Numbered from the stretch's first letter, positions 35,356-48,740 are shown. The stretch: 64,000 nt of DNA from Podocnemis expansa (GCA_007922195.1 ML682029.1:1938563-2002562), one strand, 5' to 3'. Notes: generated by a model not told the origin, from the sequence alone. Translations and numbers: made by a program.

Positions 35356-35964
35356 TCCCTGTGATGTTACTTCTTCTGAATTTAAAGCAAGGTCTTTTTT
35401 TAACCCTTTATCTGCTGAAGAAACCAGTTAATCAACTCTCCAGCTATTTTTATTATGTATTTGTTCTGTATTTTGTTATAAGAAATACACGATGGTGGAA
35501 GAGCAGAAAAGGACAGCCAGGTAATAAGAGTGCACTGCTTTGTAAATGTGATAAGGAACTTAATATGCCCTTGGTACGTACATCTGTCGTAGAATCCAGA
35601 GACGCACCCGGTGGTTTATTTGAGAAAGGAACTCAGCCATTGGTGGTTTACAGGAGTACATGTCACTTTCACACCCCTCCTCCCCTGTCACAAGCACGTT
35701 GCATCTTGTTTTGACTTAGTCCCATCTCTCCATTAAAGAGCTATCTTCATGAGAGCACAAATGAACCCTGCTTTTGGTGCACAACCGGGTGGGTGTTACT
35801 GCAACACAACTGAGTATAAAAAGGCTGCTGATATATCATGCATTTCAACTGCTATGGCTGTTTAGTATGGGACAGAAATAAATAACTTTTCCTGCACAGA
35901 ATACAGAGCAGAGAGTTCAGGCAGACCTGTAAGTGGAATAAAGCCAACACACATCACATCACCA
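35356..35964. other. Unassigned intergenic sequence
   Basis: Nothing recognisable. Confidence 0.4.
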
Positions 35965-35972
35965 CACTAGAC

Positions 35973-36126
35973 CAGGGGTTGGCAATCCCTGGCACACGGG
36001 ACTATGAGCAGCAGCATGCAGGACTTCTCCCCCCACTGGCCACGCTGCACAGCACCTGTCCCTTGTTGGCCCCTCCCCGGCACATGCTGAGGGATGGATC
36101 AGGTGGTGGGGTTGGCACAGACCAAG
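35973..36126. mobile_element. hAT-type element, CAGGGGTTGGC family, perfect TSD
   Basis: The left end CAGGGGTTGGCAATCCC is of the common hAT type, and the exact octamer CACTAGAC flanks the element at 35965-35972 and 36127-36134. The right inverted end is degraded (GGTTGGCACAG). It is 154 bp long. Confidence 0.8.
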
Positions 36127-36134
36127 CACTAGAC

Positions 36135-37364
36135 AAATGAAAACCACCGCTGCAGCTACTGGAAATGTAAAGGATTTTCTTCCGAATTCAGCCACAGGTG
36201 TATTTCCCCAGAAAGCGAGAAGCAGCCACACTGGCTTTTTTAGGATAAGCACAACTCCTGGTAAATGTTACTCAAGAATAGTGAATACAGCTAGTGAAAC
36301 CACAGAAAGATCTGGAAGGGAAAGGCAATGGAAAACTATAGTTTCTAGAGCATTGCAGAAAGCCATATACACTAGTTACACGTCCCTGCCCCGATGAGCT
36401 TACCATCTAGCTCAGGAAACAGCAAAGGGTAACAGATAAAATGAAGAGGGTCCAATTGACAGGTTGTGATGATCAAGCCCAAGTCAGGTGGAAACTGAAA
36501 TGTTCAACAGATTTGAAATATGGCTCTCCTTCCCTGTATGACACCCAGAGTACACTGGTGCATCCAAGAAAAGGACTGTGAGGCACATTTAATGGGGCTT
36601 TGTAAACAATCAAACTCCTGGACACACATTTGTTCAGAAACTAAAAGCTTCATTTCACCTGCTGACAAAGCAGTATATTTTACTGAATAGTTATGCTAGC
36701 TGTGAATTTAGACCATTCCCTCTTATGTTTGATGTATTCCAGATTCAGTTTTCAAGGCAAATGTATGGATCTTTTCACTTCTGACAGTTAGAGAAACTTA
36801 CTGAAAAGATGTTGGTTATGTCCTTTAGATGTACAATCAGAATGGTTGATGCACAGTTTGCAAGGCAATACACTTATAGCCACACCACCCTTCAAATTAG
36901 TTTTCCACAAAGGCCTCTTTGTTAAAGCAATCTTTGTTAAACACTCTTTACTAAAATATATATCACAGCACCTTGTGGGACATGGCACATAGTGCCATCT
37001 GGTGTTGGTCAGAGGCAAATTTCACAAGCCTTATCTGCAAATGGGCAGCCAAAGGAACAGATTTATACAGGTCTAATTAGGTTCTTCTAGCACACCCATC
37101 AATGGTACAGTACACCTACTTTCAACAAATTGCCTGAGTTATGCTCACCTAGTTGCACCACACATGGCAGTCTGACATTTGGCACAGGCACTGGGATGCA
37201 GTTTCTACAGAAAAAACCTGGATTGGTTAAGGCAGAATCTGGTGTACATCTACTGCTGAATCACATGGGCTGGAGGTGTGCAAGACAGGATGCACAGGAG
37301 ATGCTTTCTGCGGGAGTGTGACCTCACTGAACAATTACAAGTCAAGAGTCAAGGTATATACATC
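36135..37364. other. Unassigned; SINE-like patch at about 36370-36440
   Basis: CCTGCCCCGATGAGCTTACC followed by ATCTAGCTCAGG recalls the CCCAAAGAGCTTACAATC phrase of amniote CORE-SINEs. Nothing else is recognisable before the presumed UBE2H 3' UTR. Confidence 0.4.
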
Positions 37365-40300
37365 TTTTATTTAAAAAAAGTTTACAGTTCTTTAATTATA
37401 CACAACTATTTGAGAGGTTATATTCTTAGAGAAGAGGCATTTGTCGTGGTGACAGGCATGCCCACTACATCATCACAATGCAAGAAAAAAGGGAAAAAAT
37501 AAAAGAAAAAAGCTTAGACTCAAAGGAAGGAAAAACACCCTTTATCTCTTCAAGTATCACACAACAGGTACCAAATACAGTCAGTAAAACAATGGCCATT
37601 TCTCATGCTGCACACACTCCTGCAGAACTCAGATCAAAAGAGAACCCAACCAACAGCCTGCCCCCACCTACTTCATGCCTCCTGCATGGGAGTGGTACAG
37701 ATCTGACATCAAAGACAAGGATTCTTGCATACCTGAGAGCTACCACTTACATCAGAATACCATGTGATGAGTCTTGCTGGGAGAAATAAAAAGCCAGGGC
37801 AATCCAGCTGCAGCACAGTCACAGCCATCCTTTGGGGAAAAGGGTACTCCATCTCCCTGGTTTGTGTCCACTGGGCAGATAATGTGAGGTGGCAATCAAA
37901 CAAAGGTATGGGAGATTACAGAAGTCACTATGAGGTTAGTTTTCTCATTACTTGATTGGCCAATCTGAACTTCAGAGGTAACAAAGAGCATTCAACTTCA
38001 CCCCCCCACATCGAAGGTTTACACATTCCCAGTTAATTTACAAAGCATTATTCCACTCAGTTCAAATTGAGATGTCACTTCCTTAACATTAGCTTTTGCC
38101 AAGACTCCCCTCCTTAATTTTAAGCTTAAAAAAAAAAAAAAAAAAAGTCGGGGGGGGGGGGGGGGGGGAAATCAAATGAACCAAGAAAATACACTTGGAA
38201 ATCTCAAGCAGAGTCCAAAACACTTCAGATGATGTTTAAGATTAAATTTAATTGGCCTCGTATGCAGTTTCTTGGGATGCAACTGAGGATCTGGGGGCAG
38301 CTTTGATATTTCTCAATTTAAATAAGTCACACAAAGCTCAAGAACAAGGTGACAAGCTCTCAGATGTGAAGCCAAAGAGCCTACTTCCATAGCAGCTATA
38401 ATAGGCTACTAACAAGCCTTCATGTTCAGGGATTCACTGAGAGAAGGAATCTACATACACTGGATCAAATGTAGGCCTGTTGGAGTAGGCTTGTTAATTT
38501 CCACCTGGCTGATGCTTTGAGATTCAGTCATCTGAACAGGGAAGAGAATGGCAACAATTCTTTCAGAAAAAGAACATTAGCATTTCAAAAAGAACTGGAA
38601 CCGAAAGTAGATTGGGCATCCTGCTTCAAAGTGATTCCACTTTTTTCTTCCAAGCTAGGGGTGTGTAGATTATTTACAGACTGTTCTTGTTTGAGATGGG
38701 GAGGGAGGTAAAAGATGGGAGAGAAGGGGTAGAATGAGGCAATAAACAGCTGTTCCAGTCCAGAAAGGGAAATCCATTTGAGTTTATTCCCTACATGAGT
38801 TTTACACTAGGCTATATTCCTTTGAACTGCAGGTATTTTGACAATTTACCATAGGCTTCCTTTCCTGCTGCGATCTCTACAGGGGGAATGATCAAACAGG
38901 AATATACCAAGATCTTTTGAACCCGCTGCAGGCAAGCTATATATTTCATGTACAAAGCTCCATTAATATCCACGGACACATCTTCCTGAAGAAGTTCCAG
39001 ATCTATACCCACAAATCTCTTGCTTCAGCTGCCTACATGAATGAAGTAATGTGCAGACAAATCAGAGCAATGCAGTAAAATGGGCGCTTACTTTTCTAGG
39101 CTTCTGCCTTGCTCTCGCAGCTCTAATTGTAATGTTTTTGGAAACTTAGAACAAGGAACCTCTTTTTATTAGAAAACTGGTTTCTTGAAATGCGGGAGAT
39201 GCATGAAAAAGTTCAGTGTCTTAAACTTGGTCACTGAATAGACTGGGGGAAGAGTAATACAGCTACCTGGAAAAAAAATTAGAGGTAATTAGAATGCTAT
39301 TTTTATACAATATTGAAAAAATACAAATGTTTATTGTTTTGTTGTTTTTAAACTGATATCACCACCCAGCACTTGGACTACCCTAACTAGTACCTACAAT
39401 TAAAAGGTTATAGCATGTGCAAACTGCTAGTTCAGTAGATGAACAAGTTAAACAGTGGCAACAATGTTCTGCCCCCTCTCCCCAAAGTAATGAGAAAACA
39501 GCGTGCTAGATAAGAGTTAAAGTACACCATTACATGTTAAATAGTTAATACTACTCTTCCAACAAGCCACAAATGCTAGATAGAGCACTTCAGCACGGTA
39601 ACTAACCACAGTCCTACATTACTGCTTAGAAAAGAAAAGAAAAAAATGGAAAGAAAAAACTTTTGCTTCATGCCCATAATTAACAAAGTAAACCTTTCAT
39701 GTTATTTTTATGCAGGAAAATAATCATGCTAAAGCAAAATTGTACTTTATATAGCTTTTTTTCAAAACAAAAATAAATTGATTGTGCTTTATGGATTAAA
39801 AGAGGATTGTATCATTCAATCTCCAACTCAAAACTTGGTGGCATTCTTAAAGAAAAATGCTTGCAGGGCAATGAAAACTGTTTACTCAGTCCAGTCTGAC
39901 ATTCAAAATTCTCTGTCAAGAGTTACTCTTGGTGGGTGGAATTCCACAAGCTTTCCAGGAGGTTTCACAAAAAAACAATAAAAACCACAACCCTAAAGTT
40001 TCCAGCTACCCAAACCCCTCAGAAAACCCAAAAATAGAGCAGGTAATATTCAGATTTAAAATCCATTTTAGTTAGGATTTCAAACAATTATCCAAATTCA
40101 AGCATAACTGGCAACCCAGGCAGGCGTTTACTGTATTAGGTTCTCTTACCATGAAATAAAAAAAAACTTAGCATGTTGACATACACCAGAAGAAATCAAA
40201 TATTTCATTCAGAAGAATTCTTGAAAATGTTATTCATTTGTTTCCCCAGTTTATGGTTTTCATTTTTATTAATCTGAAAAATTCCTAGATCATTTTTCTT

Positions 40301-41365
40301 TGTTAAACTTTCAGTTTGGTCTGTTGTACACACAAGCAGATGGCTACCAAGCTGCTGCAGAAGGGAAAAAAGAAAAAGAAAAACAAAATTGGGAGAAAAT
40401 GTGCCAAAGGATTCATGAAAAATGGCCTGTGGACCAATCTTCATGGGTCTGAAGCTCTCCGCAAGGCTAGTCCATCTGGTCAGTGAACCCTCTTTTAGGA
40501 GATAGAGAGATTGTTTGCAAGGTGTTTGACCGTACTCCAAGCAAGAAGGGAAAGGCCTGAAGCTATTTAAAGGGTAGCAGTTTCAAAACTATGACCAAGT
40601 TTGACTTCGTATGTGCTCCAGGCAAATTAAAGCACTGTTCATATAGCATTGTGTTTTTCCCCTCAAAAAAGGGAACAGCTCATAATCCAGACCAAGAAAA
40701 TGAGGAAAGTCCAGATGAAGGCTTTCAAAAGTCTCCAAAGCAACTAGACAAGGGGTTGTAGGTCCCTAGAGTTCAGAGAGTGGGCAGGAATCCAATATAA
40801 AAGTGTACTTAAAATCCAAGTCATTTTTTTTCAGCTTCGATGCTCTGAACAGCTCTGTACACTTTGTAAATGCAACTCCACATAAACAATGAGAGCGAGT
40901 TTGACCTGAAGGAGCGCCTTTTATTTCACAGTCTGATCTAAATACGTTCTTAAATTATCCCCCAAATTTTTAACTTTGAGAAAGCGCTGTTCCATCTTGT
41001 CAATGTGGTATCTGTAGAACCACTGATAAAAAGGAAGTCCTTAAGTCCCTAGCTATCAGAGCAAAGATTTGAGTTGACAGTCCAGTAGCACACAAGTTGG
41101 TTGACTTGGCCAAATGGAATTATGAACGCATGCATTTGGGCTGCGTATTGCTACCAAAATGGAATGTGGGAATATGCTATGCACTTTGGGTTTGAGAAAT
41201 GACCAAGAAATCAAGATCTAAAGGGTGGTATATATATCAATGCTATTATTCATAAAAACCTTGTTTAGTAATAAAAAAAATTGCTTTGTTTAAATATGAA
41301 TATTATAGTCTGCTTCTCATGGTTAGGAAATCATAGTCTCTCTGAAAAGCAGGTTGCTTCTTCTA
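37365..41365 (-). other. UBE2H: Probable UBE2H 3' untranslated region
   Basis: About 4 kb directly below the UBE2H stop codon contain no recognisable mobile element, in contrast to the repeat-rich sequence on both sides. UBE2H mRNAs in other vertebrates have a long 3' UTR, as I recall, so an exon of this length is expected. The boundary is set by an AATAAA on the minus strand (TTTATT at 37366-37371), preceded in the sense direction by T-rich sequence. Other AATAAA words at about 40920, 39165 and 38783 could be alternative polyadenylation sites. An A18-type run and a G18-type run at 38127-38168 lie within it. The end is inference. Confidence 0.45.
38127..38168. repeat. Adjacent A and G homopolymer tracts
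   Basis: On the plus strand about 18 A, a short GTC, then about 18 G. On the UBE2H sense strand this reads as a C run followed by a T run. Run lengths may be affected by assembly error. Confidence 0.85.
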
Positions 41366-41490
41366 CTACAATTCCATATCCTGGGCCTCGTCTTCAGAGA
41401 AGTCAGACATGGAACTTTCTGATGAGCTGTCCCCAGTGCCTTCTTCCTGTTCTTTTAGTGCTTCTTCTGTTGCGTATTTCTGAATGTATT
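41366..41490 (-). CDS. UBE2H: UBE2H last coding exon (acidic C-terminal tail)
   Basis: UBE2H is a class III E2 ubiquitin-conjugating enzyme. It accepts ubiquitin from E1 as a thioester and passes it to substrates, and it works with the CTLH/GID E3 complex, notably in red-cell maturation. This exon encodes the helical end [18 protein letters not shown] and the acidic serine-rich tail ending [13 protein letters not shown], then TAG at 41366-41368. The tail is outside the catalytic fold and is diagnostic of UBE2H. The acceptor reads ACATACAG before the first base, and the opening Glu codon is split one base plus two with the preceding exon, so phase is consistent. No change from the human protein is visible here. 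The open frame is intact, and I am very sure of identity. Confidence 0.97.
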
Positions 41491-42891
41491 CTGTATGTGT
41501 AGAGAGAAGAGGATACAATCAGCACACGCTCAACTCCCAAAGCCACTTAGAAAAAAATGGTTGGTAACAAGCATACCCACATAAGAAATTAACATTAACA
41601 GCCTGTTGGGGTAGAACCACATATCGACGTAAGGAATGTATGAATAAACACAAAGGTTGCCATTCTGGCTTAAATCAATGGTCAGTCTCAGCTGGCAATC
41701 CGTCTGACAACGGCTAGCATTAAAGGCATCAAAGGGAGCTGTGAGACCTTCGATAATAGATGAAGCCCTGAGGCATACATGTGCATGCCACACACACGGT
41801 TCAGATACCAAATGCTAGACTTGAAGATAGAAACAGTCCATCTTTTCTACTTCCGGACATGCACTTGTTTAAAAGCCTCATGTTTAGAGCCCATTTGCTA
41901 CAAAAATGGAAACCTCTCTCATACCAAGGTGATCAAAGGAGAAAATACAACCTAGATGTCAGCAAATCATTCATTCATTCACATTTCATGACTAAGGTAA
42001 GAGCTGGCCTGCAATGCCTTTGAAGTACAACAGGCTAGGCTGCAAAAATTCATGGTCATAGCAGGAGTGATCCTGGGTCTCCCGGAAAAGGAGAAAAATC
42101 TAGGACACTCTGCAAAGGCTATTCTTGGTCTTCAGGCATTAAGGCTAAGAGTTTCTGCCCTGCTGATCTATAATACACACAATAAAAAATGAAGTATTCA
42201 AGATGCTGTATCAGCAATTGCTGCTAACACCAGTGTGAATGAGAGGCAATGCTGTGCATGCAATACCAATGGGCAAGGAGAATCTGAGACCCTGTCAAGA
42301 CACAACCCACATCATCATCATGCTTTATGGAACTGCTGAATGACGGTACTGGCATAATGTCCAGAGGAGAGATGAGACAAGGTAAAGAAGGCTGAAGACA
42401 AAACAGGAATAAAGATTTTTAACAAAAAGCAATCAAGCATTCCCAAAACTAAGAGCACAAACCCATCTCTCGATGTCCCAAGAGACAGACCCTGCACAGT
42501 GCTTTACTGTCAGACGACAGCAGTTATCATATAGAATAAATTCCAGAGGGCTCTTCCGAGGAAGCCCCAGCCACCAACTCCCACACATTGAATTCTATGG
42601 GCTGTAAACACAACCTACCCCAGCCAATTTCAGCTACTGCAGTGGTTTCTAGAAAAAGATGAGGTCTCAAAGCCAAGCCCCAATCCATGCAGGGTGCTGG
42701 TTATCATGATCAACACCGCGACTTGCAAACAAAAGCGATTAAGGAGCCAGCACACGTCACAAAAACTGGTTTAATAGGACTCCTGAAGGCAAAAGCATTT
42801 TGTGCCAGCTTTGGCTTGCACCATTTTCTGGTGTGGCCCCATGCAGAGTGTCCTGTGATAATCCAGTTTCAGGGTGGAATTATTCAGAGTA

Positions 42892-43620
42892 TGTGACAGA
42901 GTCTCACAGGAATGCTTTGATTCTCTCTTATCCTTGCAAATCAGGACGCTGCTATGGTGGAGTCTGCCCCAGTCCTCCAGGGTCTCTCCACTGCTGCCCT
43001 TTTCTCAGCACAGCCAAAGAGGATGAAAGCACACCTTGGGAAGGGTCTGCCACCCCAAGCTCTCCTCACACCCACAAAGTTGTCTCCATCTGACCCTAAA
43101 GGGTTTAGCACGGCTGTTGCATCAGGGACTCCCCCCCGCGGGAGCCCCCCTTCGCAGGGTCCCAGAGAATCCCTCCATGCCCCAGTGGGCCATACACCTC
43201 GCCTCCACAGTCAGAGCGATCACCAGCCAGTGTGGGAGTCAGAAGGGTTCCCTGGTTCCCTGGATCAGCGTAGAAAGGCCTTGCTAGCAGACTGATTAGC
43301 AGTCACAGCAGCAGTCACCCAGGGAGTCCTCCCTGTCATGCCCCTCCTGGAGGGACTGATCTCCTCCTCCCCAGTCACCCTCAGACCAGAGCTCTATCCC
43401 TCCTAGTCCTATGTTTCCTTCCTGGGCTAAGACCACTCCCCTGGATCTTCATCTGCCCCAGCGTGGCGACTGGGGAAGGCCCATCCCCCTTTACAGTGGT
43501 CTCTGCACTGATTATACACCCAGGTCCTATCACTAACATATATCAGGAATGCCCCTGGGGAAACTGAGGCACACAACCAGCACCCAGAGAAAGTGTCCAA
43601 AATATCCCCAATTTGTCACA
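42892..43620. mobile_element. Solo LTR in UBE2H intron
   Basis: The 729-bp segment starts TGTGACAGAGTC and ends AATTTGTCACA, with terminal inverted TGTGACA/TGTCACA. It is flanked by the pentamers GAGTA (42887-42891) and GACTA (43621-43625), a 5-bp duplication with one mismatch. The interior is GC-rich and has no coding region or adjacent internal retroviral sequence. The ends resemble those of the LTR at 21998, but the bodies do not look alike. Confidence 0.65.
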
Positions 43621-46600
43621 GACTACATCCAGATCAGAGGGGCACAATCACTTTCCTACATATGCCAACAATACCTGGTACTCCAAGAGAAGCCAGTGTC
43701 TCGGATTTGCAAAACCTCTCGAAGAAGAAGATGAGATGGAAGTAAAACCAGATAGCTCCTCCTTTGATACATCTTAACTGCAAGGAAAACTCCTGATGCC
43801 GAGTCTCAGAGCCTGCATCAATTGCCATGGGGTCAGGCTCAGATCGCAGGACTGAAAACGGCAGTGCAGATGTTCCCATTTACGCCTGGCAACAGCGTAG
43901 AGTTTTGGAAACCAGCATCCCACCTGAGTTCAACTGTCTATGCCCCACAAACCAGAGTCAGCTAACCCAGATCTCAGGCTCATGCTGCGGGTTCCTCTTG
44001 CAGTAGACTTATGTCTTGTCAGGACTGAACTTCAGCCAACTTGCTCTTAAATCCTGTTCTCAGCTAGGCACTGGAAAAACAGGCCACGCCACGTCTGTGA
44101 ATAAGTGACATGAACCGCACTATCCAGGTCTGGTCCATCCCTCCAGTTTGGGATGAGCAAGGTGAGGTGAGCATTCCTTATGCTGTACCTCCTCTGTGGT
44201 TAGAGGATTTCAGTTACAAATCCTGGCATCTTTCACAAGAAGAACATGTGCAAAAGGCAAGATGGTTTGCTTCTAAGCCCAAAATCCCTTTTTTTTTTTT
44301 TTTTTGGAGGGACTGAAAGGATACAGCAGTCGTTCCTTTATGCTTAATGATGCCTAGCTCCTGCAACAGGAGAGGTCAATGAATTCCAATTAGTATCAGG
44401 AAATCCCAGCCTGAAGGACTTTTAAATGTCGCTCTTTTCCTGAACTCAAGATTCATGGGGCAGAAAGGAGGGAGGGTAAGTCTTACACAATGCATTTTCT
44501 CTTCTGTCAGCTCAAATCATTGCTAATTGGCAACCCTTGTTTCATATCATGCCAAGAGACAGCAGGGAGACATGTGCTTATGAAGCCATGGGCTGTCACC
44601 TGTAATGCCTGATGCACAAGACCAAAGCAACTTGGATTTGAAAAGCTAGTTTTGTTTAAGGAACATCGACAATATTCTTGCCATTTTCAATTCAGTGGAA
44701 AAGAATGTTAAATTGGGTGCGAAATCTTCAGCAGCATCTTTCTTCCCACTTGCCTCCAAATTTCTGCACACGCTTATTTCTAGCACAACATACAGCTACA
44801 AATCTTCAAATAGTTAACTGCCTACAGCAGGCACCAGCTGGCTAAGCTGCAAGAAGCCAAGGCTTTTAGAACTGAAGCGATGGAATTTGGCCACTAGATG
44901 CTTGAATAGCTGCTGCAAGAATGGACTCTGGACTGTTGATGAATTTCAGGGATCCTCTGCATTTAAAGTACTTGAGTCAAATGGCTAAAAGGATTTCGAA
45001 CTCGTATGGAGGCACATACTGATTTCTACAAAACAGCAGCTTCTAATGGTTTAATTTGCACTGTTGACCTGCGAGAAGCAGCTGAAGTCGGTTTCATGAA
45101 ACCCTGCAAGACGTCACCATCAGGAAGTGCAGAACATTTGCTATGACTCTGCATGCAGTGTGAAGATGTCCAGACTGCCAAGCTTCCTTCCTTTCTGGAA
45201 CACATAGCGTGAATAAAACAATGTGGTGTGGGAAAGTGCCCATGTCCTGTGCTACTGGGTTTTATACTAACAAAACTGATCTGCTCAAAGGCAGCACTTG
45301 GGTGCCAATTTTGGTGCATGTCTTGCAATCAAACTTCAAATAAAAAAAAGGGTGGTATTTGCCCAGTTAAACCTTCCAGCAGACCCGAGCAAAGGGATTC
45401 CACCCCTCCTTTAAGCCAGGAGTTTCAGACCATGGACAACTTCAGGTATTCCTCCAATCACCTCTTCCTATTTGCAACCGCACGATTAGTAGCCCTGAGT
45501 TCATTATCACTACTGCTCATGTGAGGGAATAATATTAGGAAAGCAATTAGGCACAGCAATTAGCTGTCATTTTAAAGATGTTTAGTGGGTAAAAATAAGG
45601 CCAGGAGCCATGGGACCACCCATTTCTCCACTGACACCCAAAAGTTGGTCCATAGCCCAGAGCTAGCAAAGTATCACTCCATTCAAGTGGAAAAGCAAAG
45701 CGAGTTTGAACGGATGCTTACCATCCATCAACACACCTAGACCCAGTCCCTTGACTCTTGCTCCCAAGGCCATACTAGAGAACTGGGGAGAGAATGCCTA
45801 CCCCTCAGCAGCTGGCCATTCATTTTAACCTCTTGAAATTCAAGACTTCCAGGGAACTTTCATGGCTAAACAATGTCAGCCCTGTGGATGCTAACTGACA
45901 TGTGCCTGTCTCAGGAAGTCTCTTTTCAAGCATCTGCAGTTCACCCTGAGCACATGCAGAGCCATGACTAGGCAGCTTTGGCTCCCAGCTTTGTACCTCC
46001 CTCCTTAGCAAGTGCTGCCCAGCTGCTCTTGCTCATGGGGAGCCAAGCCCAGCAGCCACTCCTCCCCTCCACCCTTAGTTTAAACAATAATCGGCCATCT
46101 AAAATGTTTAACAGCTGATAGCTGTTTAAAGGAGTAAAGCGTTTACATCCCTACCTCTAACAGCAGTTGAATGCTTACCTAACTCTCTGTGCCTTTGAAA
46201 AATCTCTCCTCAATTTCCTCTCTTTTAGGATGCAGACTAAAATAGTTCTCTTACCTCCACAGCCATTAATAAGTTTATATATCTAAAGAGTGAAAAATTG
46301 TATTTGTGCTACATATAAAATCATTCCAGGTATATACACCATAGTCATACCACTGAACAACTACAGGTTCCATCATGAATCTTGTTTAGAAGGTTTGCAC
46401 TTCAGAAGAATTATGGCAGGGTGAGAACCTTATACCAGATGTCAGAACCACAAGTAATCCCCAATGCTATATCAAGCAGATACCGTATGCTTTCATAACT
46501 GAAAAATGAGGATGGAAAGGGAAGAGGAGATAAATTATGTATTCACAGTACTCAATTTCCAAGAGCAAAGAAGTTGCTAGAATCCATTGCATTAATTCCA

Positions 46601-47062
46601 GCATCTCCAAGACTATTTTTAAATACGACTGTTACAGAGGGATTTCACAGAAAGGCAATGTTCAGCTGGATTGGGTGTTCGTCATGCAAAACTGGTAAGA
46701 AGCCAGGGCACTGAAAGCACAGGCAGAACTCCCATGCATACAGCATGAAGGATATGTTGATTATGTAGTTCGGAAGGGACAGCATTTCATGGAATAGTCT
46801 TTCCTTGCCGGTGTGCCATCAGGCCCAAACAGGTGTGCAGTGTGGGTTTTTTTTTTTTTTTTGTTTAAGTACATGTGAGAACAAGAGGGGGGCACCTTCT
46901 GATCACCTGTCTGCCACACTGCCCCAACCCCTTCAGGGCACAGCAACCTCCTCTCTTCCCTTCCGTGTGAACAAGGGGTAGACTGGTCTGCCTCTCCGCT
47001 TCCCTCCTGCATCCATCGACTGGGGGTGGGAAGAGCACCTGGAGCTTCAGGTTGGGAACCAC

Positions 47063-48740
47063 AGAGAATGTAGGACTGGAAGAGACCTCGACAAATCACC
47101 TAGTTCAGTCTCTTGCACTGAAACAGGACTTATCTAGACCAACAGTTCCCAGCGCAGGGCGTGGGACCCTCTTAGCCAGGGGTAGGTACCAGAGATTACA
47201 AATGGTCTGAGGCTTCCATGCTATTGGATCATCTACTCTCCTGACATCTTCCCTGGCCTGGCACAGCAGCCTCAAGCTTCACACCAGCCAGAGCGAATGA
47301 ACAGCCCCCAAAGCCAGCCAGACATCCAGCCGGAGCGGAGCAACCCTGCACCAGTGGGGCCCTGGAGCAGCCCCATCCAGCCTGCTAGTGCCTGCTGCCT
47401 CTATTACCCTCCATCCATGAGGGACAGGAAGAGGGAGGACCACACGGTATATGCGGTGGTGGCTGTGCCAGGAAAGGTTTAGCTTCTTACTCAGGTAAGA
47501 GCCATTTATTAATATTATTTATGTAATTTAATGGTATCATTATCCCAGTGCGTATTTATAGGGGTTATGTGCGTATATGGCCAGGTCAGGGACACGCGGG
47601 GGGGGGGGGGGGATTGTCTTACTTGCCATTAACCAGTCAGGTTTTCATTCATAATGGTTGGGAACCACTGATCTAGACCATCTCGGACAGGTCTTTGTCT
47701 AAAACTTTCAGTGACGGAGATTCCACAAGCTCCCTAGTGTTCACCTACCCGTAAGTTGGGAAGTTTTCCCTGATGTCTAACCTAAAACCTTCCTTGCTGC
47801 CATAACCCGTTTCTCTTCATTTTGTCCTCAGTAGTTAAGGAGAACAATTTATCAGCCTGTTCTTTATAAACAACCTTTTACATATTTGAAGAGTTACATC
47901 CCCCATCAATCTTTTCTTCTTCAGACTAAACAAAGTTTTTTTGGGCTTTCCTCATAGGTCATATTTTATAGATCTTTGTACAATGTCTCAACATCTGTCC
48001 AAAATTGTGGTACACAGACTTGGACATAATAGTTCAGCTGACAACTTACAGTGCTGAGTAGAACAGAACAAGTACGTCTTGTGTCTTGCTTGCAACTCTC
48101 CTCCTAACATATCACTGAACAGTGGGCTTTTTGTGACAGTATTACCTTAGACTCATTTAGTTTGCTATCCACTACAGCCCCAGAGCCCCTTCTGCAGTAC
48201 TCCTTCTTAGCCAGTCATTTCCCATTTTCTATTTGTGCAATTATTTCTTCTTAAATAACTAGTACTTCACATTTGTCCTTACTGAATTCATCCTATTTAT
48301 TTCTGACAACATCTCCAGTTTGTCAAGATTTCTTTGAATTCTAATCCTGTCCCTTCATAGCCCTTATAACACCTCTTAATTTGGTATCATCTGCAAACTT
48401 TATAAGTACGCAATTACCTAAATAAAGGGTCAACAACCTCTGCCAGCCCCTATGCCAGTCCCACCCACCCCCTCAGCAGATGCCACGACTGAAGCCAAAT
48501 GGCAGCAGAACCAGGAACTCCAGATTTGGTGGGGGAGAGAGATTAGGGTCCCTGGCAGTAGGACCTCTGATCCTACATCATTTACACTGATGTTTACATG
48601 TTAGTCATCCAATCACTGCTAATTTTTTTTAGTGAAAAGTGTAATCAAAATATCACATACTTCAGCTATTGTAGTGTTTTCTGTCCTTTCTTTCTCACTG
48701 AGTAATAGGTCTACCCTGTTCTTGTTCGTCATGGTTTATA
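47063..48740 (-). mobile_element. CR1 LINE fragment, interrupted
   Basis: The 3' end at 47063 (AATGTAGGACTGGAAGAGAC) is followed, after a hAT insertion, by GGAGATTCCACAAGCTCC, TGATGTCTAACCTAAAACC, GACTAAACAAAG and TCATATTTTATAGATC. The reverse-transcriptase-proximal phrase CTTAATTTGGTATCATCTGC follows near 48370, then CACTGAGTAATAGGTCTACC near 48697. The LINE is on the minus strand, old and frame-broken. A stretch at about 48422-48590 does not fit and may be another insertion. Confidence 0.8.
47140..47670. mobile_element. hAT-type element inserted in CR1, perfect TSD
   Basis: The ends CAACAGTTCCCAGCG and GGTTGGGAACCACTG are inverted repeats of the CAGTGGTTCCCAACC type. The exact octamer ATCTAGAC flanks it (47132-47139 and 47671-47678), and CR1 sequence resumes on both sides. 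It is 531 bp with no transposase. A G run of about 16 lies near its right end (47597-47612). Confidence 0.9.

Noticed and set aside
1..37300. miR-183, miR-96 and miR-182 hairpins expected by synteny
   Set aside because: The mature sequences were looked for by eye on the minus strand and not found. They probably lie left of the window.
38812..39012. 66-codon minus frame in the presumed 3' UTR
   Set aside because: Lies below the UBE2H stop, has no domain and no start context; a chance frame.
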